NCBI GenBank assembly: GCA_022457155.1
Contig: JAJGOT010000451.1
Coordinates: 372,001 to 436,000, forward strand
DNA from: Cladopsammia gracilis
Taxonomy: Eukaryota; Cnidaria; Anthozoa; Scleractinia; Dendrophylliidae
Length of the DNA stretch: 64,000 nt
Direction: 5' to 3'
Shown here piece after piece: positions 46,741 through 59,060 of this stretch. Both the position numbers and the translations under genes were made by a program. Position 1 is the stretch's first letter; each line of letters begins with the position of its first letter. The notes beneath the pieces are model-generated. The model did no database searches, had not been told where the DNA came from, and was given only the letters and a program-made list of their open reading frames with translations.

Positions 46741-49700
46741 TTCTTTTTATTCGGTTTCCAAGAAGCCTGACTGTGTGTGGGTGGTGGGGTGGGGGGGGGG
46801 GGGGGGGGGAGACAAGCTTCATGCATGTGTTAATACTGAAATAAGAAAGGAACGCATTTGTTATAAATGGGTTTAAAAGACTAAAATGAAATAGTTTTTG
46901 AATGCCCTATCTGAATACCATTAGCACAAAAGTTCCTAACGCTACTCGGGTGTACGTGTGTACACGGTCGTTGTCGTTATGTTCTACTTAGTATCAGCCT
47001 CGCTTAGTTATACTATATTTGCATTCACAATCATAGCGTATTTTTCAGCCACTTGTATCACTGCAGGAAGGAAAACAGCTGGAAAATCGGTGAAACAGCC
47101 GGTTTCGTTTTCATCGTTTTCATCGCTTTTTCATAGGAGCGCAAATCATGCGGGTGGAAACCAAAGAAAGAAAACATTTACGGCACAGTCGGCTTAGCGC
47201 GAGCGGGCAGGCGCGCTCTTTGGCATCCATTCTACTCTGTCAACACTCGCTCTTTTCTCCTTCCCTTCCTTTGTATAATGACTATATATTCTATCCGATA
47301 TACCGGCCCCACACAAGAGTGTAAATACAAACTGATGAACACTCGGATTTCAACTGATCTGAATATACTGACTCCGAATCAAAACTTGTTGAACAAATTG
47401 ATTTTTTTTCACACGAATTTAACTGGGCGGAATCTTTGAATTTAATTGCTTCAAGGGGTTCGCCGCTCAAATTATATTCGGCGATTGTACGACGTATAAA
47501 CTAGCTGTTTGGGCCTTTGGAGTGCGTTAAGGACAAGTTAAAGGATAAGCTTAAAGATAAGCTGAACTATGACTTACACTCTTCCCGTTCAGTGATCTGT
47601 CGCAAAGAACATCCTTGTGATATGGAAAAGCCGGCAGTGTCATGTTATAACTCTCTTCAGTTTTCTTCTCCGGTTTTATCTGATGTGTTTTTAAATGAGA
47701 CCCGCTCCTTTAGGGTTCCCTGCTTTTCATATTGACAACTAAAAATTGTCCCTGCTGTTTTATCATATGCGTATGAATGAAAAGAAGACAGCTGTATTCG
47801 GCGATAGGAGAAAGGAATGGACCAGCCGTACAAAGATAAGCAGACATGAATCGATACTGAAACAGTCATAACATGGATAAAAATACAAAATTAAAATAGA
47901 ACCAGTGCTCTTGTAAACTGTGCACTTGCACGTGCACGTGGGACGTATGACACTTATAACAGACGGTTCAAACGCTGCAGCCATGGGCGCATTATTAAAG
48001 ATGATTCATACACGAAAAAAGAAAAGTAAAGTAAAGTATATAACTGATCGTTTCTCTATTAGTTAATGAAGGTAGCGATTGCAACGCTGATTAAGTGAGG
48101 CTTTTGTGCTACTAAATGAAATCCAGTCCAATTTTGATCAGTCGAGAAAAAGTGTATCGAAAGGGGCGGCCATGATAGAAAATGTTAGTTCTTGCTGTAC
48201 TGGCGTTTGTCGTGTACGGCTTATGCATGTTCTGATTGCGTTTGTCACTAAAAAAGATGACATATAGAATAAAAATTTCATTTATCAAATACATAATATA
48301 CAAAAAGTGTAACGGAGATAAAAGTTCGGGAATGGCCTTTATCTAACCGTACTGCTGTGTTCATCGTGTTTATGCGGACATGTTTGTACTCTTTGTTATA
48401 ATCTCGTTTTAATTGTTGTTTTATTTCACACATTAAAACCAAAGCTTGTTGTTGCATAGTCGGAATATATTTGGCGCTTGTATCTTTAGGAGCCAAAAAC
48501 ATCCACTAATTGTTTCAATTTCCAGCATAAGATTATAAAGATCAGGTTTTTGAATTAAATACTGAAATAAAAGATAAAACCCCAAAATCTAATATTTTCT
48601 GACGTAGCTGTTTGATGTGCTTTTCAGTTTAACAGTGGCACTAGTCCGTATAATAGGCTTCGTGTAGAGAAATGAATCAGTTGAGTTTCATTTTCAATAT
48701 CGAATATCATATATACGTTTATTACATAATATTCTGATTCGTTTTTCATTTCCCTGATAAAATTGATATTTTGTCTCTCGTGAAAGAGAAAAATGTTACA
48801 GTATGTACAATTTCAGTACTCTTCCTTTCAATTTTTTATCGCAAAGCTTTTATCACAAATACAAATAGTTTTTAACCAGAAAACATGAAAATGATTCCGC
48901 TAAATACACCATCAAAGTTATCTGACAAGATGCAACCACCAATTTAAGGCAAAACTCCAACATCGAATAAGTTTCACTGTAAAACATAAATAGAATAAGA
49001 TTTGACTGGATAAAGCGATTTTATGTTGATTTTATTGTATTAAGCATGTTGACAAAAACGACAATAACGAATGCCATTTCACCATCATTTTATTCGCAAT
49101 AACGCCAATCTTCTATTTGATTTTTTGTAATAATAACGAGATAAAAAATTTTCATCTCGGAGTACGCTGCTGACAGCTGCTGTTCAAGGATCCAACCGGC
49201 TAAATGTTATGACGTCACACGACTCAAATGGCAATTTTTGTCAGTTGAAGCAAAATTCTTTTTGCGTAAAAAAAGTAGCTAATGGTAGGAGTGAATTCGA
49301 TTAATTTCACCGTTTATGTCGCAAAATTAAATTGTGATTTTTCGATAAAATTATGTAAAACTCTGTATGTCAGGTTTAACCTAAGTCACAAAGGAAAAAT
49401 GTACCATGGAGAAATGTTACGTTAACTCGAACTAAAATTAGCATAAAAGAACAAACTGAAATTCATTAGCAATGCATGAAGATCAGCATACGTTAGCTTG
49501 TCGTTCTTGCTATCGTCGCGTTTTCTATTCCAAATTTAAATCAATTGACGTATAACTGGTAACTACCAAATGGAATAAAGAAGTTTACAATTTTACGGCG
49601 CAGTTCGCTTAAATTTGCTTTAGCGTTGATCCGTTCAACTTAAATCATATCTACAAACACTCGTGTTGCTAACAATAGATCACATCTCTCTACCTTATGA

Positions 49701-52189
49701 CAGGCTATCCAACACAAACTGTCTCCTTGGTTGTACACAAGAAACCAGTTAACTTCTACCCAGCTTTGTTAAGACCCGGCGCGTCGGACCCTCTAGCTCC
49801 TTCTCAAATTTGCTGCCAATCGCTGTAGTTTCGTGTAGTACTCCGTTCGACGTAGCGAAAATGATTGATAACTGAACCAAAACTGACCCCATTCATAACA
49901 CACGTTACGTCATCAGATAACAAAAGCGGCCAATCATAAGCAAGCGTGGCGGTTGTATTATAATTAAAAACTGGATTTATCGCGCAAATTTTACCTTGGA
50001 AAAAGCTCATAAATTTCGCAAAAAATGATTGCTCGGGATTAAATGTATGCTATTCGTTGTGTGATTGCTATCGAAAATTTGTTGTTTCTCTCATATCAAG
50101 CGGCGACCAAACAAAAGACATTACAGCTGGTTCAAACATGAACGTTTTATTCTGAGCAGCTCACCATCAAACTATCTCAGAAAATCTACAGCAGTTTTTG
50201 ATTTGCTTTACTTTCCTATTTAACTCCTTTTAATCAAATTTCGTTTCACGAAATACACACCATCCGCGTAATGCAACCATTTTTGAAAGAAAATCGTTTT
50301 AGGATTTATAAAAATCAAGTTGTAAGCTGAATGGATTGGCGCGAGGCAATACTGTAATATCCGGCCAGTAATCATTTTATTTTTATCTATTCTTTCGCAC
50401 TTTAATTTATCAACATTGTCAGCTAAATATAAATACCATTCGCTATGGATAAATCGTTGAACATTAGAGTAGTACTGCTGCACAAGCTTTGGCGACTCAA
50501 CTCATTGAAAGCGTCATCTGACACTAGTGAAAAGCGGAAATTAATGTTAAAAATCTCGAAATATCCTTGGCATATTCCAACCTCGATTAGCTTTATTTGG
50601 GCTTCTTATAACATGAAACAATAAGCGGATGAAGTTTTGCACGTAAATGGGAAATGATGAACAGCTTTACGACCGAACACAAACTGCACAAACTCCGTTT
50701 TCTTTCTTTTTTTTTTTATCCAAATGTGGAAGCGGTAATGTTTCCGCTCTTAGCCAAGTGCGACACATTTTTTTCTAAAGGAAAAAATGTTTCCGCAACA
50801 TTGTGAAACAAAAATATTTTTATCACTGCAAGCAAACTGAAAAATAAATGTATTAATTCCGCTCACTAAACGGGTTTTAAAAAAAGAAGCATTGATGATT
50901 AGTGAAGGTAGTTTTAACTGTTATATTCTAGTAAATAAGTAAGTAAGTAAGCAAGTAAGTAAGACTTTATTCAACACTTCATTCACAACTTACCGCTCAA
51001 AAGCAACAAATAAGAAAAAGCTAAGTTGTCCTTTATGATAACAGGCTGAATTATTGTTATTTAGTCACTCGCTTTGCTGTGTAAAAATATAAAAATCCAG
51101 CATATAATTATTTTCCTGTACACCTGCTGTTGTGGTTAGCGTAAACTGTTCTCGCCCTATCTTAGCTGCAAAGTGCAAGAACCTGCAAAAGTTCTTTTAT
51201 TAAGTTGTTAGTAGCTGCGTTAGTTTGAAAGTAATTAATGCTGAAAAGGTTGGTTTTCATGTAGTCTCATCCAATAGGGCTTCTGAAATGTTTGTTTATG
51301 TTTTCTAACAAGGCTCTTTTTGTTATGATGTAATTAAAAATGCGCGTTCAGTCAGGTTATTCTCAAATACAAGTGCCTTGTAAGACGCGAGTTGGAATAC
51401 GCCCAGTGGGCTATGCCCCTGGTCGAGTTGCCGGTTACACTCTGGTTGCCTTTTGGTGAGATTATTGAGTGCAAGTGGAATAAACTATGTTGGACCAAAC
51501 GTCTATCTGTTCTATTCGTCTCGGAGATATTATCAACTGTAACAGATCCCGGCGGACGGCCCGAAGTCAGGAATGTTTCCCCAGGTTGAGAAGCCGTCCC
51601 AGAGTCATAGAGAATTGTCCATAGTACCAGAAATCCTGTCTTCACAACTTAATACAGTTTAATAGAAATCTGTAGCTGATTATAATGCTGTAAACATTCA
51701 TTATGAAAACACTAATATACTAAATGTTCGCAAACTTAATCAGTGCAAAGAACATACCCAAGATGAGATTTATTTAAAAGCGTCTTTATTTGACCAAAGG
51801 TTTGGCAACGAACTCTAAATACACTAATAATAACTATTTAGCCTAAATGAAAATCAAATCTTGGTTTGCTGGTCACGTCCGCGAGTTTTGCCAAAAAAAT
51901 TAACATTCAGTTGGCTCAGCCTCAATTAAAAAAAATAACAAGTTTATAATGAAACATGCTTTCAGCCGTTTGGACATTTCTTTGACACTGACTGGACACC
52001 CAAACTACGATTCAACAACTTTCCTTCTTGTTCTTAAAACTCGCTGCAAATATCCAGTGAATATCGCTTAATCTAATGAGCACTAAATTCTATCCAAAGC
52101 GCAGGAACAGAGATCGTTTACACTGATGTTTTTACTGATGCGATCATATTTAACAAGAAGGAAAAACAGAGTCAGGATCAGTCAAGAAA
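46741..52189. other. AT-rich intergenic region
   Basis: No gene recognised. A (TAAG)n run at 50935-50967 may be the tail of a retroelement. Near 51360-51430 one frame reads LVRRELEYAQWAMP, which recalls the C-terminal part of LINE reverse transcriptases, but the similarity is short. Confidence 0.45.
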
Positions 52190-53335
52190 TAACAAGTGAT
52201 TGGTACGCATCCACGAGAGGTTGTCCCCAGGGATCGGCCCTCGGCCTCTTCTTGGCGGGCTTCTTGGAATGTTTTCCAAAACGATCTGCATTTCTCTACT
52301 GACGAAAATAGGTTATTTATGTATGCTAATGACCATCAACTGTTTTCAGTAGCGAAAACAACTAACGAGGCGGAAAGCATTTTAACTGAAGAAGGGAATA
52401 ATATCTCTGAGTGGTACAACCGTGACAACAACCTTTTACAAGGAAACTTTTCAAAATATCAGGTGATAAGTCTGGGCCCGAGATAACGCTCTTAGGGTTA
52501 CCTTAGACGATCAACTATCATTTTCTAGTCATGTAAGCAATGTTTGCAGAAAAACCTCCAGTCAAACTGGTGTTCTTTTGAGATTACTTAAGCTTATTCC
52601 GACATCTGCTAAACTACATATTGTCAGATTTGCTAAATTACTTATCTTACATACTGTCAGACTGTCTGGCACTTTTGTCGTTCTTCTGATGCCAGAAAAT
52701 TAGAACGAATTCAAGAAAGAGCATTACGAGCTGTTTATTGTGACAATAAATCGACGTATGAGGAACTCTTGCAAAGAGCGAAACTACCAACACTTCATAC
52801 GCGACGACTACAATCCATTGCAATCGTAATGTATAAAGTCAAAAATGGTCTAGCGCCTCCTTACATTGCGAATTTATTTGTTGTTACCATGCAATTCTCA
52901 GTACTTTGTTAGAAATTCTGATTTTTCTATACCTACGTAGATATCGGACCGTTGCTTACGGCAAACACAGCTTGACTTATTTTGGCCCTGTTATCTGGTC
53001 CAAACTTGACAAATCTGTTAGATCATCTGAATCATTAGACACTTTTAAAAAGCACATTAATTTGTTTGACTTCACAAACCTGCTAGACAATTCTTGTAAA
53101 GACTGTTTTTTTTTATGTAATAACTGATAATCGATCTTATATATTTATATACTTTTTCTACATTTATATATGTACATACATTTTATATTTCATTAATTAT
53201 TGTTATTATTTATATTTTATTAATTATTGTTATTATTGTAGTTACAGTGTAGTTAGGTGTCCTCAATTAGTGTACATTGTATGCTAGTGATTTTGACACA
53301 TTAATAAAGTTCTTATCTTATCTTATCTTAAGTTA
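52190..53335 (+). mobile_element. CR1/jockey-like LINE fragment, 3' end
   Basis: Across frameshifts the plus strand reads RGCPQGSALG, LFMYANDHQLFS (the usual YADD is altered to YAND), ISEWYNRDNNLLQ, VTLDDQLSFSSHVSNVCRKT, LERIQERALRAVY and LTYFGPVIWSKLDKSVR. These are ordered motifs of the RT palm, thumb and C-terminus. It ends with (TTATC)n at 53313-53330. The altered catalytic motif and frame breaks mark it as dead. Confidence 0.88.
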
Positions 53336-53449
53336 TGTACCTGTTATGTACTTCAGTATTATCCTGGTATACTGTTCCGCGTTTCATTGACGGGTCCATA
53401 GGCTTACCAACCTGCATGTGTTTGAGCGAAGTTCCGTGCTTTTATAAAC

Positions 53450-53835
53450 AACACTAGCATTCGCGATCACTGCAACAAACCGTTGCTTGGCTTGATCTGG
53501 GCTTCCAGACCAAGTAGATCAGTATTAACAATTAAATCCGAAAACTGATCCTTACGGCAAAGCAAAGACAAAAAAAAACAGAGACAAAGACAGATGACAA
53601 AAAACAATGAACATAATTGGTGAAGGGTTTGACGGGTGACAAACTAAACTGATTAGCGCCGAGAAAGCTAATGAAGTAATAGGTCACTCATCACGTCTGT
53701 TGATTTCAAGTGGTTCCAACCGGTTCTAACCGGCGGTTTTTGTTTTGTCTATGAGGTATGATGCTTTACGCGCTTTCGGGACAGAATTTCTGTTATTTTT
53801 ATAAGTTCCAGCGGTATAAGTTACATATCCTTACT
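53450..53835. repeat. Long inverted repeat, right arm
   Basis: This is the inverted, diverged partner of 46255-46740. CGATCACTGCAACAAACCGT, ACTGATCCTTACGGC, GTGAAGGGTTTGACGGGTG and GATTTCAAGTGGTTCCAACC are complements of the left-arm blocks in reverse order. Confidence 0.75.
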
Positions 53836-54129
53836 AGAATATTCCGGTCGGTAAAGTATTTTGATATAGGAGTAGGGCAGCTAAGATGATGCGGATTTTC
53901 TAAATAGCGGCGATGCTTACCAAAGCGTTCATTAATACAATAAAATACTTTATTTCACATTTCCATGGCATTTTTTTTTACAAGAAAATATATATCTAGC
54001 TAAACTAAAATTACTATGACATTAAGGGGAATAACTAAATAATGCCGTGTGAGGAAATGCCTAGCGTCAAAGAAAACCATGCAGTTTTCTAGTTAGACAC
54101 TAGCCTTGTGTAGTATCAATTCAAATGTA

Positions 54130-54425
54130 GACATCTATTACAAACATATAAACACACACACTGTACTGCACACAAATAGCAAAAAATAGCGAAAATTAAA
54201 GAGGACTGGGTTTGGACGGTATTTCTGTTTCAACAATAAACACTGTTTAAGTTTTGTTTTGAAATCAAAATGACTAAGATCTTTGATTTCTTTTGGCAAT
54301 TTTTCCCAAGAATCAACTGCTAAAGCTGATGAAGTTTTTTTTCCCGATATTAGTCCTGAAGCGTGCTTTATAGAAGTTACCTCTTGCAGCATATCTAGTG
54401 TTATACGTGTGGACGTCACTGGCGT
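54130..54425 (-). mobile_element. LINE C-terminal fragment
   Basis: The minus strand reads RITLDMLQEVTSIKHASGLI then SWEKLPKEIKDLSHFDFKTK and KQCLLLKQ. The W-x-x-L-P-x-E-I-K pattern is typical of the C-terminus of many LINE polyproteins. It is short and lacks an RT core. Confidence 0.55.
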
Positions 54426-54792
54426 AGCGAAGGTGGTTGTCGAAGATATTGGGAAGCTGCTTTTTATTGTAATGTAAAAATATTTTCTACTGTGAGTAGG
54501 TCTAATAAGTTAAGTAGAGGAAGAGCACTGTCTGTAATTTTGCCATACAGAGTAGCAAAGAACATTCGGCGAACGATATGATTTTGACTTGAATTTTCTT
54601 AAGGTTTCGTCGGAGGCTTTCTTTTGTTGTGGTGGCTCAGCAGGCAGCGCCCTAGTCCCCAGTCGCTCGCGAGAAAAGACGGGAAGGGGAGTTTCGCCTT
54701 CCCATCACCCACCGCTCGCGCTCATTCCCAGCTCCCTCGCGCGTCCCTTCGCACTCGTCCTAAAATACCCGCTCCCTGGTATTTAAAAACCT

Positions 54793-55039
54793 GGGCCCGG
54801 TTGTCCGAAAGCCGGTTAACGCTAACCCAGGATTAAAACTTAACCGAGAATTTAATTTCTCTTGTTAGAAGTGCCAGTATTCAAAAAGCTAATTCTAAGT
54901 TACATACGAAGACAGGTCAGAGACAAAACTAAAGGGCAAATATACTCTTTGGAAACATGTCCACTGATTAATTATAAACTGGAATCAAAATTGATGCTAA
55001 TCCTGGGTAAGCTTAATCGCGCTTTGAACAACCCGGCCC
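54793..55039. mobile_element. TIR MITE with GGGCCCGGTTGT ends
   Basis: The left end GGGCCCGGTTGTCCGAAAG and the complement of the right end GGGCCGGGTTGTTCAAAG match, and both continue to TACCCAGGATTA or AACCCAGGATTA. The interior matches 34604-34822. Confidence 0.8.
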
Positions 55040-55508
55040 TGTGGAGGAGGCAGGGATTTCACTTTTTAGGAAAGAGCAGCTGTATCACTGCGCCTCGTTC
55101 CCAGGGTCTTGAGGTGCGGTATCCCTCGTTCCCAGATCGATGTGCGGCGCGCGGCTGTAACCAGCTCTGCAAAGACGATTTGTCAAAAAGAAAGTATCCG
55201 TCTTACTTGTAATCTTAGGGAAAGGCTAAAAGGAATCGAGGCGTCTGGTGTGACTTGGATGACATGACGATTTTAAAAATACTGATGTTTGTCTGTTAGT
55301 TTGGTATAAAGGACCGTTTGGATTTGGTTCTCAGTATCGAGGACTGCTAAAACACAGGCATTTTGAAGCATCGGCATCAGTACTGATTAAAATAAGGTGA
55401 ATAAGAGATGAGTCCATTCACAAAATCCTTGTTTGTTATCTGCTTATGAACGACGATCTTTCAATGACCGGAAGTGTACTCAAGACTGTGTTGGCCGTGT
55501 TAAAAACA

Positions 55509-56108
55509 GGGCGTAACCAATCGATGAAATCGATGATCGATGAAAATCGATGACAATCGATAACAGTCGATGCCAATTAATCGATTGATATTGATAATCG
55601 ATGAACAATGGTTAAGCCTAAAGAATACCGTTCAGAAGGACGTCGGACACCTTATTGAAACTTATATAACGGAGTAACTGGTTAGCTTTTAGTTGATGTT
55701 ATGGGTAGCAGTTTATATAGTTAAATTTAGGCCTGAACAACCCGAGAAGCTAGGTGGTACAGTGATACAGTGGTACGGTAGGCTAGCTAAGCCTAAGCCT
55801 AGCTGAGATCACAGGTTCAATCCTGAGTGGGGGATTTTAGATTTTCTTTTTTACACTTAAAAATGTATTGAAAATAAAATTGTAAGTGTCGACATTACGT
55901 TATATAAGTCTTAATAAGGTGTCCGACGTCCCTCTAAACGGTATTCTTTGGGCACAACCACGAACAATCGATCGTCCAGGTTTGTGTGATTATCGATTTC
56001 CATCGATTATCAATATCAATCGATTAATTGGAATCGATTGTTATCGATTATCAATATCAATCGATTAATTGGCATCGATTGTCATCGATTTTCATCTATT
56101 GGTTATCA
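55509..56108. mobile_element. ATCGAT-rich inverted-repeat element
   Basis: Left arm 55509-55665 and right arm 55905-56108 are inverted copies. The arms carry clusters of AATCGATGA and AATCGATTG motifs, and both contain GACGTCGGACACCTTATT or its complement and an AAGAATACCGTT block. The centre (55745-55835) holds a tRNA-like B box (GGTTCAATCCTGAG). No coding region is seen. Confidence 0.82.
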
Positions 56109-56659
56109 TTGACAGATAATCAGCTTAGCTCTGCTTATAAATTCACGTGCGTCTTGTCTCTTCTCATTTCCCGTCCTTTCCTCTGGTTTGTGCTCGATGA
56201 AAGTTACAACAATCTGATTTTATTAAAAAAAAAAAACAATAAACTTGAACGTTGAACCCCAAGCATCTTGAACATAACGTGAAAACACTTACAGTTTAAT
56301 TACAAAGGCGATTTTTGATGTAATTGTTGTCGTGATTTCTGTTGCGATTTTTTGTCATTTTTGTCTCGCTCGCGCTGCAACTCAGAATCGCGCGTGCAAA
56401 GCAGCGGCGATTTCGATGTGAATTCTAGCTCGATGTAATTCTCAGAATTCTGGATAGAACTGAGTATTACTGACAATTCTATCTTCTCAGCGTGTGGGCA
56501 GAGAACTGTTGGAAAACTAAGAAAAATAAATTAAATGTTTTGCATCGGATCTCGGTACGACGCAACCATTGCACAGTTAAAATTGTCAAATGGCGTACGA
56601 AATAACTTCGATTTTTGAAGTGAGACATTGAAGTAATCTTTTTGATCAGGGAAAATATT

Positions 56660-56790
56660 AAACCCCAATCGATGACAATCGATGATTCATGAACACTTTT
56701 GTGTGATTATCGATTGGTCATCGATTGGCTGATACCAATCAATGCCAATTAACTGACATGCATCGATTGATCGATTGCTTTTCCGATCCT
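56660..56790. repeat. Second ATCGAT cluster
   Basis: CAATCGATGACAATCGATGA, ATCGATTGGTCATCGATTGG and ATCGATTGATCGATTGC occur within 130 bases, in a partly palindromic arrangement. It is likely a shorter relative of the element at 55509-56108. Confidence 0.7.
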
Positions 56791-57089
56791 CGATTTTCAT
56801 CAAATTGGGTACGCCTTGCGACTTGCCAACAAAAACATTTGCATAGGAATAACGCTGGTATATATCTCGTCACAGCATGTATTTTATGTGCTTTTACTAG
56901 CTTTAACTCGTGATCTTCTTTTCTGTAAATGCTCGTATCTTTTTTCATTCAACATAAAGAAATCCTTTTTGATAAAAAGAAGTCTAAAAATAGGCCGGAA
57001 TGAAACAAACCTAACCTTCAACTGAAACGCATGCGTATTTCAAAATATGTCATCCCAGTAACCGGGCTGACCTCTTCCGATGGGAAAAT

Positions 57090-57610
57090 TTCCTGTCGAC
57101 TGGTTATCGAGATTGGCCAGCCAGCCTTCTCATATTAGTACGTCGAAATTTTTACAAAGGAAATGGTAGTGTGGCGAGATCTAGGCAACTGGGTCAGCCT
57201 GCCTTCTCATATGTACACATCTAAATTTTTACAAAGGAAATTGTAGTGTGGCGAGATCTTGGTAACTGGGTCAGCCTGCATTCTCATATGAACACATCTA
57301 AATTTCTACAAAGGAAATTGTAGTGTGGCGAGATCTTGGTAACTGGGTCAGCCTGCCTTCTCATATGAACACATCTAAATTTCTACAAAGGAAATTGTAG
57401 TGTGGCGAGATCTAGGTAACTGGGTCAGCCTGCCTTCTCATATGAACATATCTAAATTTCTACAAAGGAAATTGTAGTGTGGCGAGATCTTGGTAACTGG
57501 GTCAGCCTGCATTCTCATATGAACACATCTAAATTTTTACAAAGGAAATTGTAGTGTGGCGAGAACTAGGTAACTGGGTCAGCCCGCCTTCTCATATGAA
57601 CACATCAAAG
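57090..57610. repeat. 77-bp tandem repeat, about seven copies
   Basis: CTGGGTCAGCCTGC recurs every 77 bases (57189, 57266 and so on), followed by TTCTCATATGAACACATCTA and GGAAATTGTAGTGTGGCGAG. The outer copies are more diverged than the central ones. Confidence 0.93.
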
Positions 57611-58530
57611 CACCAAATAAATGATGACATATGGGTCAAATAAGTTCATCCAGGGAACTTTCATGTCTGTTTTCACTTTTATTTTATTGTTAATGTTAAA
57701 GGAACAGTGTCCTGCCAAATGCCACTAAAAATTGATATACAACTAAATTGGATCCTGGTTCGGGACTAACGTTCAACATTAAAGGATGTAAGTGGATTAC
57801 AGTTCATAGCCAATATCCACCAAACTTCCAGACTTTTTCTAACATTCATCTGGGAACGTTTTGATGACATAGTTTTGGTTCTTAACACGTGACGTTTTTA
57901 TGGCAACAATCTTTTGCCCATTCACTGGATCTATTTGAAGTTGTTTCTAATTCTTAGCTATGAACATCAAGTCAGCATAAAAAAGTTGTGTTCTGCACCT
58001 ACGGGACAAGACAGCATTGGTTGCATCAGACCTGAGACAATCTTTTGAACTTACTAGCCTCGTGGTTAGTGACATTGTGACAAGCCAAATATTAATGGCC
58101 AAAATAAACTTTTATTTACAACTGTTTTACAACTGTGTGATGTGACATCACCTCAAATTAAACATTAAGCTACAATCACTGATGCAAGTTGTCGGAACAA
58201 CTTATCCATATCCTCCTTTGTACTACTGGCTCACAATGAATAAGTAGTAGATAAAATATGAGCAGGAGGTCTGTATGGGCGTTTACAAAAGCGAGCCGAA
58301 GGCGAGCCATTGTAAACGCCCATACAGATCGGACACAAATATTTTATCGCACTTGTGAAATGAAACAATGAGTAGAGTTAATTCTACTGTTTAATAATTC
58401 ATCAACTCAGTTGATTTGTATTGGGGTTTACAAAGGTAAACATGTGACTCAAATACTGCCTATTGATTGGTCATAACTGTTATGAATTATTCATGAATTT
58501 TACAATGAACATTAAACCACATTGCAAGGA
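57611..58530. other. Intergenic region between tandem arrays
   Basis: No gene recognised. A short hairpin lies at 58270-58327, where TCTGTATGGGCGTTTACAA and its complement flank GCGAGCC repeats, probably a small fold-back element. Confidence 0.55.
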
Positions 58531-58531
58531 T

Positions 58532-58856
58532 GGGAGAGGGAGGGTGGGTGGGAGAGGGAGGGTGGGTGGGAGAGGGAGGGTGGGTGGGAGAGGGAGGGAG
58601 GGTGGGTGGGAGAGGGAGGGTGGATGGGAGAGGGAGGGTGGGTGGGAGAGGGAGGGTGGATGGGAGAGGGAGGGTGGGTGGGAGAGGGAGGGTGGGTGGG
58701 AGAGGGAGGGTGGGTGGGAGAGGGAGGGTGGATGGGGGAGGGAGGGTGGGTGGGAGAGGGAGGGAGGGTGGGAGAGGGAGGGTGGATGGGAGAGGGAGGG
58801 TGGGTGGGAGAGGGAGGGTGGGTGGGAGAGGGAGGGTGGGTGGGAGAGGGAGGGTG
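58532..58856 (+). repeat. G-rich 18-bp minisatellite with quadruplex potential
   Basis: The unit GGGAGAGGGAGGGTGGGT recurs about 18 times, with variants GGTGGAT and a few deletions. Every unit has four G-triplets separated by one to three bases. All three plus-strand frames and one minus frame are open through the array, as expected for an 18-base unit lacking T-A-G/T-G-A combinations; none looks like a gene. Confidence 0.95.
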
Positions 58857-59060
58857 CCCCTATGAGTTAATAAGGTAAATTGGCCACCATACAAATATTA
58901 AAAAAGCTGATGTTTGGAGCGCTAGCTCTTCATCAGAGCAAATGGACCTATTTAAAATAGACATCGTTTCAAGATAATGACACAAATTGTAGCCACAACA
59001 CTTAGTTGGTACCAAGGCTGGTAATATGATTAACAGCTGGAATGTTCAGATCACTACATA

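Noticed and set aside
46494..47197. Hydrophobic open frames (116 and 79 codons)
   Set aside because: They overlap the long inverted repeat and a G run and have no recognisable motif; hydrophobicity follows from T-rich sequence.
51352..51645. Possible gene with LEYAQWAMP
   Set aside because: At best a tiny LINE remnant; no splice context or family match.
55745..55835. tRNA gene near a B-box motif
   Set aside because: No A box at the right spacing and no cloverleaf; it lies inside an inverted-repeat element.
58463..58894. Four open frames of Gly/Arg/Glu or Pro/Leu repeats
   Set aside because: All are translations of the 18-bp G-rich array; being open in many frames is a property of the unit.
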